NCBI GenBank assembly: GCA_028023455.1
Contig: JAQFVV010000186.1
Span: 1,238,001-1,302,000 of the forward strand
Direction of reading: 5' to 3'
Length of the DNA stretch: 64,000 nucleotides
Source of the DNA: Epiperipatus broadwayi
Taxonomy: Eukaryota; Onychophora; Udeonychophora; Euonychophora; Peripatidae
Position 1 is the first letter of the stretch. Every line of letters begins with the position of its first letter. The notes under the pieces were generated by a model. That model was given only the letters and a program-made list of their open reading frames with translations. It was not told where the DNA came from and searched no databases. The translations under genes were made by a program, and so were the position numbers. Of the stretch, positions 26,501 through 38,328 are shown piece after piece.

Positions 26501-27680
26501 AGTGGTTCTTTAAGCTTTGTATATAGCAAATACTATATCAGTCTTTCAGATTCATAATTTGCAGTTCAGGCTGTATAAAACTTGGACATTTTTTGCACCA
26601 TAAATACATATAGTCTTTTTTTTTCTAAAAGATAATCTTCCAGTTATAAATCATTAAATAGATATTTAGTTAGCTATTATTGGCTTAGAGGCTAAAGGTC
26701 TCTGGTTAGTCTATAATAGTTACACAAGAGTTGATGATCAAATGTAAAATAAGCAAATATAAATGTAATACAATTCAGGCTTCACTACTTGTGAGAAGTT
26801 GTCATATTCCTAAATGTGTTAAAGTATACTTTTATCTGTTAAAAAACTTAACATAATTGAGTTTATCTACAATCATTACAGTCGCTTTTATTTTATTCCT
26901 AGTATATAGAAGTTATAAGATTGCTGAAAAAAAAATGCCTCATTTTGCAAAATCTTGAAAGTTACTTCTCTATTAATCATTTTATGCAAATTTATATTTT
27001 TAATAAAACTTTATAACTTTTTTTTTATTTATATATATAAATATTTTTTAATTTTTTGCATCTTTTTTATATCCATAATTTTTTTTCTTTATTTTCATCC
27101 TAACCAATTTGCTATATGTACATAAAGTAATGCATTTTTGAACCACATAAAGATTTCTGTTATCTATTTAAATATTTTTGACAAAATTTTTATAAATTTT
27201 ACACATTTTTTGAACTATAGTACAAAGATTTTTAAAAGTTTAATCCAATTTATCAAATTCAGATTCCTTCTCTGCAATCGCAACTAAAGATCTTACTTTA
27301 TCTATCCATCTCGTGTGTGATTTTTCTTTAGGTCTTTTATAATCTCTTAGGATTTAGTTAATGTATTATTTTGGAAAATTAATTCATTGTTGATCTGTGC
27401 TTTTGCAAGCTTTGCAGTTTTGTTTTTTATTAATACAAGAAACTGATAAAAATAAAACATCACAAACTGACTGTTTTAAATTTGCTCTGAAGTTTCATTA
27501 AAATGTAAACTTTAGACTTTTTTTATAACATAATATTATGAAAAAAATTCTAAATATTATGTTTCAAGGATAAGCTTTATTGAGACTCAAAAAGTGTTTC
27601 ATAAGTTACAGGTGAAATAAATAAATTGATATAACAGTTTAAAATCTGAAAAGTGATAGGAAAAAAAACATGACTTACAG

Positions 27681-28048
27681 CAGCGGTCCCCAACCTTTTT
27701 GCACTTAAGAGCACTTTCTATAATACCGGCTAGGTGGCAGGCACCATTTATTTTTTCAATGTAAATTTATAGTTGGATATTGTTAATAAACACATAATGT
27801 ACAAAAAAATATTTATTTCAAAAATATAATTTTAACATATAATTAACGTTTATTTTTTTTACACTGTAAAAGTATAGTATGCCCTACAATTTGATTCCAA
27901 TATAATATAATAATTTATAAGAAATTTTAAAAATTAAATTTATTTGTGTCAGATAAATAATTTTTTATCGTGTTTGTATAGCGGTGGGCACACATAAAAT
28001 GGTCTGCGGGCGCCATGATGCCTGCAGGCATAGGGTTGGGGACCCCTG
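27681..28048. mobile_element. hAT-type MITE
   Basis: 368 bp with 15-bp inverted ends, CAGCGGTCCCCAACC at the left and the complement of CAGGGGTCCCCAACC at the right, a hAT-family signature. Flanks ACTTACAG and ATTTACAG (27,673-27,680 and 28,049-28,056) form an 8-bp target duplication with one mismatch. No transposase inside. Confidence 0.9.
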
Positions 28049-28480
28049 ATTTACAGTAACTGAAAGCAGAATGATTGTTGCATAACAAGATTCATGTGTC
28101 AAATTAGATTTACATAGAATTTTAATTTGGGATCTTGAAAAAAAAAAAATGGAAGCACATCACATGATAGTATAAAGGAAAACATATATGGGGTATGGTG
28201 TTAGATTAATATATGATTGTATATAAATTGGGCCTATTTCATGTGAATGATTATAGTTTTCATGGCTGTCTTACTATTCATGTGTTACGTAAGTTGCATG
28301 TGTAAAACATGAGTTATTAGATAGATTAATACATGAGATTACATATGCAATGAGGATTTACAGTTTTGCTTATGATAAAGAAAAGATGATTTACAGTAGT
28401 TGAAAGAATAATAATTGTTGCATAACAAGATACATATTTTAAATTAGGATTACATAAATTTTACAAAAGCATTATGAGAT
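28049..28480. repeat. Local direct repeat containing the hAT target
   Basis: GATTTACAGTAACTGAAAG...TGTTGCATAACAAGATTCAT at 28,048 recurs at 28,389 (GATTTACAGTAGTTGAAAG...TGTTGCATAACAAGATACAT). The second copy lacks the MITE and acts as an empty-site reference. Confidence 0.75.
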
Positions 28481-29944
28481 AAATACATAAAAGCACATGG
28501 TGCTATTTATTAATATATTTAGAGAGTCTGTAGAGTTAGTGTTCCATTGGTATATGGCTGTACATAAAGTTCCCCACTTAATCTTAGTCCTCTCCTCATT
28601 TTCATTTCAAGAACTCCTGTTTCAAGTCCTAAGAATTTGCATAATATTAGTTTTTTTAAAGATAAATTTCAAGTCATCACAAAGACTGAACTTGACATAA
28701 TTAGATAACACTGTAGTTATAAAAAAAATTGTGTGTGTGTGTGTAATGGATAATTTGAAAGAAAAAAAATTCATTAGTGGTAGAAAATCTTAGTATTGCT
28801 AGACAACAAGGAAAAATTTTCAGGTTTAAACCCACAAAAGACCATTCAAAATCTGCAATATTTCCAGTAAATTTAACATATATTAAACTAATTATGAACA
28901 ATTAACTATGCCACATATATTTTCTAAGATAATTTAAATTACATTTTTAAATTATTAAAATTAATCAAAATGACTCCCATACAATCACATGACCAAATGG
29001 TTGGCACCAAAACCTATTCTACCATATTGCCAGCTTTGCTAATAAAAAAAATATACGCCAGCATCCTCAAGAACAATTTCCATATCAGCAATAGCAAAAA
29101 TATTTTAAGTCCATTAATGAATAAGCCAAGACAACCAATGCAAACAACATTTAAAACCAAGACTAAAAAACACAAGACTGTAACTCCCCTCCCCCAATAG
29201 TGTGGATGTCTGACATGCTGACAACAATTTGTCAAAATTTATTATTACCACACCACAGGAATTATTTTGCATCATTTAAGACATTTCCCCTTCAAGTCCA
29301 TCATTATATCAGTAACAGATTCCATACTGTACCACTTGAGAGTAACACAGTATACCAACTCATCAACCCTCTAATCCAGAGAAGTTTTCAAGATCACTCC
29401 CCCAACTTACCTCAAATGAACTTTAAATGCCAGCACATGAATAATAAGATTCAGTCATAGCGCTCACCAAAAAATTCTAAATATTATTTATTAATATTAA
29501 CATAGTGTATATAAAAATCGACTATTTGTAAATAAGTTTTGTACTAAAATTAAAAAAACTGTTCCATGGCTATAACGCATTATTGTACTAAATGATAAAT
29601 TGTGATCTCATAAATGTACATATAATAAATCAAATCTGATTGGTTACATATATTTTTGGTGCGAAATATAATTAATTCTTTATTTGTTGATTATAGTATT
29701 CAATGCAAAATATATTTCTTTTAATCCACTTCTTAATAATTTGCCAAATTTAATTAATATATGCTTATTATTCAATATGCTTGTATTTTAAATATCTTTC
29801 AACAAAATTAGAAAAAATACGAAAATAATGACTAAAACTTTTAAATCATTTTTTTAAAACAGAATAAGTTCATGTAAATAAATAGTAAAAGTGAAGTCCA
29901 TTTCATAGTAAATTTTAATAAAGATTTATTTTTTTCCTTTTTTT

Positions 29945-30032
29945 GTCCATATGTCAAATACGTTGACCGGGAAGCGAACGCGGGCCAGTTGATTGGAAAG
30001 CAGCTACGCTAACCATTAGGCCATCAACTATT
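29945..30032 (-). repeat. tRNA-derived SINE (SINE-A), second copy
   Basis: Minus strand: GATGGCCTAATGGTTAGCGT, CAACTGGCCCGCGTTCGCTT (B-box), then CCCGGTCAACGTATTTGACATA. Shares the TTCGCTTCCCGGTCAACG block and tail with 19,655. Confidence 0.68.
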
Positions 30033-30215
30033 ACTTTTTTTTTTAATAATTAAGTTTTGTACGTTATTTTGATTTCTCTTTTATTTTAATAAAAATAAAT
30101 AAATAGAATTTAAAAGTAATATATGAAAAAAAAACATTTATTTTTTTACAAATGTGTATTTAAATGGATGAAAGAGAAATATAGTTGCAAACGCTAACTA
30201 AAATCCAAATAGAAA

Positions 30216-30382
30216 TACGCAAAACTCCCACAATATTAAAACATTTCCTGTGAGAAACAAACATCTAAATTAACGTTATCCTTTTATCCTTTTATCTATG
30301 CTGTTAATTTAGACTTTGTATTGTTTCTCACAGGAAGTGCTGTTGGAACGTTTTAAATTTGTATATGATTTGCGTATTCAAA
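30216..30382. repeat. Small foldback
   Basis: ATACGCAAA...AAAACATTTCCTGTGAGAAAC is mirrored by GTTTCTCACAGGAAGTGC...GATTTGCGTAT. Confidence 0.65.
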
Positions 30383-31154
30383 TAGATTAGTACGTTCCGC
30401 ACAATATTCAACAATTAATTTTGTAGTATATTCTGATTTTATTCAGATGTTTAAGTCAGTTTTAATTAATAGTTTAAAACTGCTATGAACAAACTCTCAT
30501 CACTATATATTCACACAAATTAACTTATATTTCGGAGATTCATATTATGATTTAACTTTCTCATTATGATAAACTAAATATATTTATTATTTTCCATAAT
30601 ATATGTAATGTATCAAATACTCTACCCAAAGTCAGAGTAAATAATTAATTTAGATAATATTCTATTTTAAACAAAAAGTGTTTGCATAATTATTTTTCTA
30701 TTAACAAGCACACTATAATAATTAATTCCAAATTTTAAAAAAAAAGACTTGTATTATTCCATAAAACCATAAATATATAATCCGAAGTGGTTTGACAAAG
30801 CAAATAGGGGATTCATGGATTATGGCCCAGCCGAATCACTTCTAATACTCAATCTTCTTATGAACTTCCAATATATCATTTTATTTTATTTTATTAAGCA
30901 TATACATATATGAACAATACCAAAAATTATGCGCTTTTACGCTTGTTAGAGAAACTTTTTTTTTTTATTAATATTATTTATGCTTAACGTTTTCAAAGCT
31001 CCATGGCTTCATATTCATAGCTGTGTGCAGTTGATAGTAATGAGGGGGAATATATTATGGAATAAAGTTCCACAATTGACCTAAATATTACAATTTAAGT
31101 ATACCACATTTATGCAGTACTTTATATATATAAAATCATATAACATACAATATT

Positions 31155-31398
31155 ATACTATAATACACCATATACTCCTTAAATTACACTCTACAATGCA
31201 GTTTAACATATGATTTATTTTATTTCCTTCCTTACAGTTTCAACTGTCCAGCAGTCATCATCAGAGCTCAGTACTGAGATAAAAGCTCTGATGATGACTG
31301 CTGGACAGTTGAAACTGTAAGGAAAAAAATAAAATAAATCATATGTTAATTTGCATTGTAGAAGTGTAATTCAAGGAGTATATGGTGTATTATAGTAT
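31155..31398. repeat. Foldback repeat, family 4
   Basis: About 115-bp arms, nearly perfect, with a 15-bp loop near 31,275. Each arm starts at the centre with AGCTCTGATGATGACTGC, the hammerhead-like core, and runs out through TTGAAACTGTAAGG to CTCCTTAAATTACAC. Confidence 0.85.
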
Positions 31399-31565
31399 AT
31401 ATAATTAAGCAATGCAAATAAGAAATGGAATAAAATTTAATATTACAATATTAGCCAAATATTAAAATGTTACCAAAATTCTTCTACAATCATGGTTTCA
31501 TCTATTAACAAATAGACTTTTTCAAGTGAAATTAAGCAAGATATATGTTACTAAATTCACACAAT

Positions 31566-31598
31566 CTTACATTTCGACTGTCCTACAGTCTTCTTCAG
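31566..31598 (-). ncRNA. Hammerhead-like core, family 4
   Basis: Minus strand: CTGAAGA, one unpaired A, stem II GACTG, loop TAGGA, CAGTC, GAAA, TGTAAG. The five-pair stem II is perfect but a bulged base follows the core and no stem I is obvious. Related cores occur at both arms of the foldback at 31,155-31,398 (CTGATGA, T, GACTG, CTGGA, CAGTT, GAAAC) and of that at 7,631-7,881 (CTGAAGA ... GAAAC). Confidence 0.42.
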
Positions 31599-31865
31599 AG
31601 CCAATTTTACTTTAAATTTTTTTTAAAGTAAAAAAAAAAAAGTTTTTACTTTTAAAAAAACTCACTCCACTCACAATTTTGACACTACCCACTTCAGATA
31701 AATACAGTAATGATTACCACTAATCATTTACTAAACTAGCAATCGCCTGTAGCACAGACTTAAATGTTAAACCTCAGTTAAAGATTAATATATCTGATTT
31801 TTGTTTTAATTAAACATACATACATAGTTATTCACATTTCTCTTTGCCATATATAATATCTTTAT

Positions 31866-32037
31866 AAATATATCAACTAACCTCCACTCTTCCAAACATT
31901 CTTTTAAAATCATATAAATAAAGATATAATAAAAGGCAAATGACCCCCAAGATGCACTGGGAGTCATTTGTCTTTTATTGTATCTTTATATGATTTTAAA
32001 AGAATATGTGGAAGTATTGATGTTATTTGATATATTT
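31866..32037. repeat. Foldback repeat
   Basis: Arms such as AAAGATATAATAAAAGGCAA and its inverse meet at GACCCCCAAGATGCACTGGG. Sits inside the split PLE fragment at 31,462-32,170. Confidence 0.75.
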
Positions 32038-33223
32038 AAAAATAGCCTTCCCATCATTCAGTTCAAAAACAACTTTCTTTAACATCAAAGGATGTCTTCA
32101 TGAAATTGATGACCTCATATTCAAAAAAATTTATCATTAGAATTTTTTTTATTCTTCTTTTTATTTCACTATTTTATAATGGAAAATATAATGATATATT
32201 TATCTGAATTCAAACTTATTTAAAATTTCTAAATTCAGAAACTCAAATAGAATTTTGATAAGGTATTTGAAAGCATGCCCAAGAATATAAGAAGTATATC
32301 TTTAGTTATCCAAAAATTGTTTTTATTATTTATCATGTGTTTATTATGCTCTTAGTAATTAGTGTCTAAACATTTTTTAAAAAATAATTTACCATAAATG
32401 TTAATATTTTGTATAATATATATCATGATTCTAAATTTTGACCACCCAATTTGAAATATAATGGATGTCTTACCAAAATTTGCTAAAGCCTTTTGGTATC
32501 AAATATAAAAATTTTAATGTTTTGTGTTTATCATAGTTTATACATTATCAAATGGGATATCTATATTATTTTTAAATAACAAAGTTTTCTTATAATTCTA
32601 TTTCTTTATTGACCCCAGCCTTTCTCATGCCTACTCTAACCTGTCCTACCTTGTATAAAATTAAGACTTCACTTTATAAACATCTCTTATACAATATAGT
32701 TAATTATCATTCTAATCTTTCTTTAAAAATAAATGTCTGTTTTTATTTTTAAAATCTTATTTTATTAATTATATCAGTAATATATCGGTTCTATAGAAAG
32801 GTTGTTGTTTTTGTAATAGTTTTTTTTAATTGGTTGCTTTAATAAATATTTTTAAAGATTTAATATAAATTAAACAAGAGATTTTAATATTATATAAATA
32901 AATGTGAGAAATTCATAATTGAAAAATTGACAAAAAAATATTTGGGACAACTGGGCCTGTTTGATACACTTCAGAAATGTATCTGGCAAGGTATTAATAA
33001 ATTTAGCTTTATTAATAAAGCTAAATTAAAATTTAAAATTATATTTGATATGTGAATTGGACACCAGTACAGACTACTATAGATAATAATAAGATTATTT
33101 ACTGGAGTGCCTCTGAATAAAAAAATTCAGAGGGTGCTCCAGTAAAGAATTACAAACAAATAAACATATATTCAGACCACATATAAAGTATGGATTTTAT
33201 ATAGAGAGATTTATATAAATAGG

Positions 33224-33602
33224 GGGATTGGAACTCAGTATTTCTCAGTTTATTCATCCTCCACTATATCTCAAACAATTGATACACATGCCCACACAAA
33301 TGAAAAAAAGATATATGATCTCCAATATATGTATTTCATGCAGAACCAGTATTCATCAATTGGGCCAGATCATAATCTCCCATAATATATAATAGTCAGT
33401 GCTTGGTTTATAGTAAGAAAGCAATTCCTCAAACTTTAATCGACAGATTTAGGTTTTCTCACCCTTTCAACTATTCAATTGTCCATTTCATTGAAAAACC
33501 AATGATGGAACATTCAAAGCCCTTGTTGGATTTGATATTTATAATCATACTCATGCAGACATTATGTCAATCTATCCCATTATATTATTGGGCATTACAT
33601 AT

Positions 33603-33691
<89 letters not shown>

Positions 33692-34300
33692 TAGGAGAAA
33701 GATGGATTAAATTTATTCTAAGATATAATCTATTTCCCAAGCAATATGTTATTCTAAGGCAGTATGTAATTTGCTTATATTGAATGTTTTTATATATGTA
33801 AATAGAGTGATTTGAACTCAGGATGTCCAAACACATGCAAAAAAGTACATGATCACCAATATATGTATTTCATTCAGAAACAGCACTCATCCATTGGGAC
33901 AGATCATAATCTCCCACACATATATACAATCAGTGCTTGGTTTATATTAAGATAGCAATTTCTCAAACTTTAATGGATAGGCCTCAATCTTGTCACCTTT
34001 CCAACTATTCAGTGGACCATTTTATTGAAAAATCAATGATAAAAAGGGTCAGAAGATTGAAGCCTGTCCATTAAAGTTTGAGTAATTGCTATCTTAATAT
34101 AAACCTAGCACTGATTATATATACGTGTGGGAGATTTTGATTTGACCCAACTGATGGGTGCTAGTTCTGCACAAAATATGTATATTGGGGGTCTTGAATT
34201 TTTTTCACACATGTGTAATCATGTGTATCAGTTGCTTGAGATAGAGTGGAGGATGAATAGAATGAGAAATCCTGAGTTCAAATCTCTCTATTTACATGTA
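33224..34300. mobile_element. Foldback cluster, family 2, with tRNA-like ends
   Basis: Two minus-oriented arms (about 33,224-33,520 and 33,803-34,040) and one plus arm (34,050-34,300) carry the same unit: AAACTTTAATGGA, a decayed family-2 hammerhead and an outer GAGTTCAAATCTCTC that resembles a B-box. 33,803-34,300 is a full foldback centred near 34,045; the first arm is separated by a (TA)n tract. Confidence 0.72.
33317..33371 (-). ncRNA. Decayed hammerhead motif, family 2
   Basis: Minus strand: GATCT, GGC, CCAA, then TTGATGA (first core C lost), a weakened stem II, GAAA, TACATA, TA, TTGG, AGATC. Stem I is still complementary (GATCT/AGATC and CCAA/TTGG). A further decayed copy lies at 33,851-33,905 (minus) and one with CTGATGG at about 34,141-34,195 (plus). 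Confidence 0.5.
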
Positions 34301-34676
34301 TAAAAAACATTCAGCATAAAAAAAATTACATATTGTCTTAGAATTAATACTATGTATATATATGCAATTATTTTTATTTTACATTCTATTTTATCATAAA
34401 TAGTAGCTTAACCTGACCCTGTTCAGATTCTCATTATTTATAGATTTTTTTCAGAATTACTCTTATAATTCTTATTTCCATTACTGTCTACAATATTACG
34501 CTAAGAGAAATCAATAACCTTAGAAACTGATTAATTCAAACGCTGTTGCACTTTTTCAACAGCTACCAAAAATCATTAATTACATTAATCTCAACACTAA
34601 CTTTTTTTTATTCACTTTAACATTATTTGTCCTTTTCATATTTCTGGATTTATTATCAAACAAATGCTTAAATGTA

Positions 34677-35205
34677 TTTATATGTTGGACTATTTCCGTC
34701 ATCTAATATGAGTATTGAATGTCTTTAGAAAAAAATAACTTTATTTAAGTATTTCAAATACATTCAACTATGAGTAATAGCACACAAGTTAGTATATGCA
34801 TAATGTTTTGAGAGGTATTATTTCCCCCTCTTCTTTAGGTGTTGCTAGCTTGGTCAGTGAGCATGGAAATCGAACCTGGACCCTTAGATTTTTTGAGTAT
34901 TGAATTTTAAGGCAATGCTCTAACCAACTGAGACATTCTGCCAGTTTGTTAGAGCATTTTCTTAAAATTCAACACTTAAAAAATCTAAGAGAGGTTCAAT
35001 TCTCAAGCTAGTACTGTCACTGGTCAGGCCAGAAACATGTGAAAAAGAGAAGAGAATAATACCTCTCAAAATGTTGTGCATATATTAACCTGTGTGCTAT
35101 TATTAACAGTTGAATGTATTTGGAACATTTAAATAAAGTTAAATTTTTCTAAACACATTCAATACTCATATTAGATATTGTAACTAGTCCAACATATAAA
35201 TACAA
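34677..35205. repeat. Foldback repeat enclosing a tRNA-derived SINE
   Basis: Arms carry ATGAGTATTGAATGTCTTTAG, ACATTCAACT...GCACACAAG and GAGAGGTATTA with their inverses, centred near 34,947. A third, single-arm copy lies at about 61,360-61,635 and a short hairpin of the same motif at 61,971-62,035. Confidence 0.78.
34856..34952 (-). repeat. tRNA-derived SINE head (SINE-B)
   Basis: Minus strand reads GGCAGAATGTCTCAGTTGG, TTAGAGCA (A-box-like), a 30-base insert, then GGTCCAGGTTCGATTTCC (B-box). Its mirror lies at about 34,945-35,035 and another copy at about 61,530-61,635 (minus). It does not fold as a complete tRNA. Confidence 0.6.
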
Positions 35206-36019
35206 CTAAAACAACATCATCACAAACCTTCAGGAAGACACAATGTTTAAATAAATATAAAAAGACTGAAATATTAGGATGCTAAGTTATGAGCTTTTAC
35301 CACTTACTGAATTTTATCTATGCAATAATTTTTATGCTACTCAAATTAATATTAAGAGGCAATATTTTTTAAGTTTTAAACATATACTTTCATAATTTAT
35401 TAACTTTAACCTCTGAGCATATGCTTTGAAATAAATATATAGATGTTTAAAACTACAGAAATTCAAAACATTGCTTAATTTAACTTTTATGAGTTATTAC
35501 TGCTTTATAGTTTGCAAGATATGGACTATAAAGATAATCTGAAGGCAAAGCACACTTTTCTAATAAGTATTAATTCAAAATTTTAGCTAATCAATATAAA
35601 AAAAACAAACAATTGAAATATTTACAGATCTGGAAAAAGATCATAGTCTTATCTACTTACTGATAATGTCAAATCAGTATTCAATTTAAGTTTATGAAAT
35701 GCTTTTATATAGATGGGATTTCCCCTTATAAATATTAAATAATTAATTTTTTTAAAGTTGAGTAAAAAAAAACTTTATAACTCTACAACATTTAAAAATA
35801 TTGCACAGGGTTTCCTAGTAATCTAAAATACCAAATTTTACACATAATTATATAATTATAAATATGACTCTCCTAGAATTGTTATATTTTCTTTTGTAAT
35901 TATAAATAAAAAAAATGTTAACATTATTTGACCAATGTCTGAATAAATCATTAACAGAGTTAATTTCATGCTTAATTGGTTTTTTTAAATTATAGATGAT
36001 AAAATAATTAATACTTTAC

Positions 36020-36152
36020 CTTTCCTGAGCTCTTGACACCTTTACTTAAACACATAAAGTCTACCACCCATGCTATGAACAAGCATAAAACAAGCTGCCA
36101 TCTCATTTCACCCATGTTGTGAATACCATCAGAAATATGCAAAACAGAATTC
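36020..36152 (-). CDS. SLC6-family transporter, internal exon B (TM4 region)
   Basis: This 133-bp exon reads [20 protein letters not shown], then a hydrophobic TM4 segment, then KGVKSSGK. VLxIS, GIxxxG, RWQLxLCL and KGVKSSGK are hallmark SLC6 motifs, and 133 bp is the length I recall for this exon in many SLC6 genes. The acceptor is TTTACTAG|GAATTC and the donor GGAAAG|GTAAAG on the minus strand. The 5' phase accepts the CA left by exon A and the 3' end is phase 0 after Lys. One oddity: the TM4 stretch [12 protein letters not shown] carries an Asp where relatives usually have an aliphatic residue. No stop or frameshift is present, so the gene looks intact here. The exon sits 8.6 kb from exon A and 16 kb from exon C, both introns being packed with repeats. 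Confidence 0.95.
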
Positions 36153-36383
36153 CTAGTAAATGAAAATACAAAACTTTTTTTTTTTAAAAAAAAATAGCAT
36201 CATTATTTAAAAAAAAGTATTTATCTTTATATGATCTGTTTTTGGCCAAAAGTAAATATGAAGATTTAGTACAAGAAGATGTGGATCAGGTTGTTTTATT
36301 TCAACCAATGTTCATTGAATCACAATGTTTATGTATGCAAAGGGTGTCCCTGTGAAATGGTCACTGATGATTGATTATCCCTA

Positions 36384-36830
36384 CAAGCTTCCTATCGTAA
36401 CATCTCTGAATCAACATATGCTTCATAATCAAAATTTTAGGTATTCACCAAAAAAGTTTTAAGGTGTTTGTCTGTCTAAATCATGAGTTATGACATGAAA
36501 TGTGACAGTTTTTTCCCCACAATCAAACAATGAGAAAGCATTAGATTTTACATTTTACTTTAAATTGAAAAAAAAAAAACTGCTCCCGAAATGTTTGAAA
36601 TGATTCAAACCATGTATGGAAGTGATATTTTCAAGTGGCTTGCAAGATTTTGTGATTGCACGGAGAACATTGAAGATGAGCCAAGACAATACAATCCACA
36701 ATGCCACACTTCCATGTAGTAACTCCTGGTTCAGATACATTTGTGCTTTAAAATTTTTTTGGTGAATAACTAAATTATGTTGCTACATTACATATGCATT
36801 GATTCAGAGATTCATTGCAAGAAACTTGGA
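36384..36830. mobile_element. mariner-type deletion derivative
   Basis: Inverted ends of 70 bp or more (ATCTCTGAATCAA...TATTCACCAAAAAA and inverse). The middle plus strand reads EMFEMIQTMYGSDIFKWLAR, then TENIEDEPRQ, matching the N-terminal helix-turn-helix of mariner transposases. The catalytic domain is deleted. Confidence 0.75.
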
Positions 36831-37469
36831 GAGAAAATAGTTATATTTTAAATGGGACATTCTGTGTATACACACACATACACACACATATATATATGTA
36901 TGTATACTGAACTTCGAAGCTTATTAAAGATTATGAAGTAGCTTTAAAAGAAGAGAGATTAAAAGAAATTATGGTAAAGGAATCACAAACAATTACTATC
37001 AACATAGAACTTTATTTTTTAGACAATTCTATATTTAGATACATTGCTCAACATATAGCGTATACATATATTTGATATTCTTTTGAAACATCAGCTGTGT
37101 AATTATATTGTTTAAGTTGAAATGTGAAAGTAATGCAACTATTTTATTTTGAATAAATTAATATAAATCACGTCATAGTTAGCTTTATGAAAGAATTTAT
37201 TTTTTATAATCATTTAGATGTTCATCAATACTTCATGGTTGGGAAATAATTCATATAAGTTCAAAAGCCAATTCTCAATTGTCTGCCTACATCATGTATT
37301 TATGCTTTAATTATGTTTTATCCCATAATAAATTAGATTATTTTTTTCTGAATTTAAAATCCTGCATATTGTTCAAAATATTCTAAGAATATCTTTTTTA
37401 TTTTATATTTCTATTTTATTTTTGCTTTGATACTTTACTTTATTGATAAAAAATATTATTATATATAGT

Positions 37470-38160
37470 CAGATTTTTTTTCTGATTTACAAATGCGATG
37501 TAATTTTATTTTTAAATTATATTGAGTAGTATAAAAAAACGTGAGCACATTAATTCTAGCATCAAATTGTCTGTCTTCCCTGAAAACACAAAAGCCAAAA
37601 ATGATTATCTGGAGATGATTATTCAAACTTATGTAACTGACCTTATAGAAAAGTTATAAAAATTGCTTTTGGAAGTACAGTTAATAAACTGAAAAATTTT
37701 GTTGATGTTTTGTTAATACTTGATTAGAATAAATAATTGCCACTTGGATGTAAAAACCATATGGAAAAGGATCATGAAAAAGATTTTGATAGTCCATTAT
37801 TAATGAGGTCTTAGGGTAAGCTAAATATGAAAATACCTTATATGGATTCATTTTTTGATTTACAAGTGCAGTATAATTTTATTTTAAAATTATATTGGTC
37901 AGTATAAAGGACATAAGCACATAATTTCAGCATTGAATCTTTTGACTTCACTGAGAAGACAAAAGCCAAAACTAAACTAGACATGCCTATTTGATATTGA
38001 TTACTCAAACTTCTGTAGCTGATCCTATAGAAAAGTTATGAGAACTGCTTTTGCAAGTATAGTCAATAAACTGAGAACATTTTTTGATGTTTTATTAAAA
38101 ATTAATTTGAATAAATAAATACTACTTGGAAGTAGAAGCCATGTAGAAAAGGATCATGGC
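37470..38160 (+). repeat. Diverged ~360-bp direct repeat
   Basis: 37,476-37,800 and 37,846-38,160 share TGATTTACAA, TATTGAGTAGTATAAA-type, ACACAAAAGCCAAAA, TATAGAAAAGTTAT and GGATCATG blocks in the same order at roughly 75-80% by eye. The second copy is interrupted by the family-1 foldback and resumes at 39,072 (AAAATTTTGATAATC). Confidence 0.75.
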
Positions 38161-38328
38161 AAAAAAATAAACATTTTAAGCACCACATGATCACTATCTC
38201 TTATACTAGCACATACTTGTTTATAAACAAAGCAAATCTCTCCATGCAGTAGTGCCACCCTGTTCCAACCAGAGTAATCAATGAATGCCAGAAAGCTAGT
38301 GCATAAAATCCCTATCTAATGCCTACTC

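Larger units (their letters stand above)
31462..32170 (-). mobile_element. PLE 3' fragment interrupted by foldback sequence
   Basis: 31,462-31,548 matches the PLE 3' UTR on the minus strand (CATGGTTTCATCTATTAAC, then AGACTTTTTCAAGTGAAA), and 32,043-32,170 matches its coding end (reverse reading SSISMKTSFDVK, cognate of EAINLMKTSFDIK). Between them, 31,549-32,042 is foreign: a hammerhead-like motif and a foldback repeat. The interruption falls where other PLE copies have a TA tract. Confidence 0.65.

Noticed and set aside
26181-26557. Plus-strand frames over the RTE LINE end
   Set aside because: Shadows of the minus-strand RTE coding sequence.
33403-33836. Overlapping plus and minus frames over 33.4-33.8 kb
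   Set aside because: Mostly (TA)n translated as IY repeats, plus foldback sequence.
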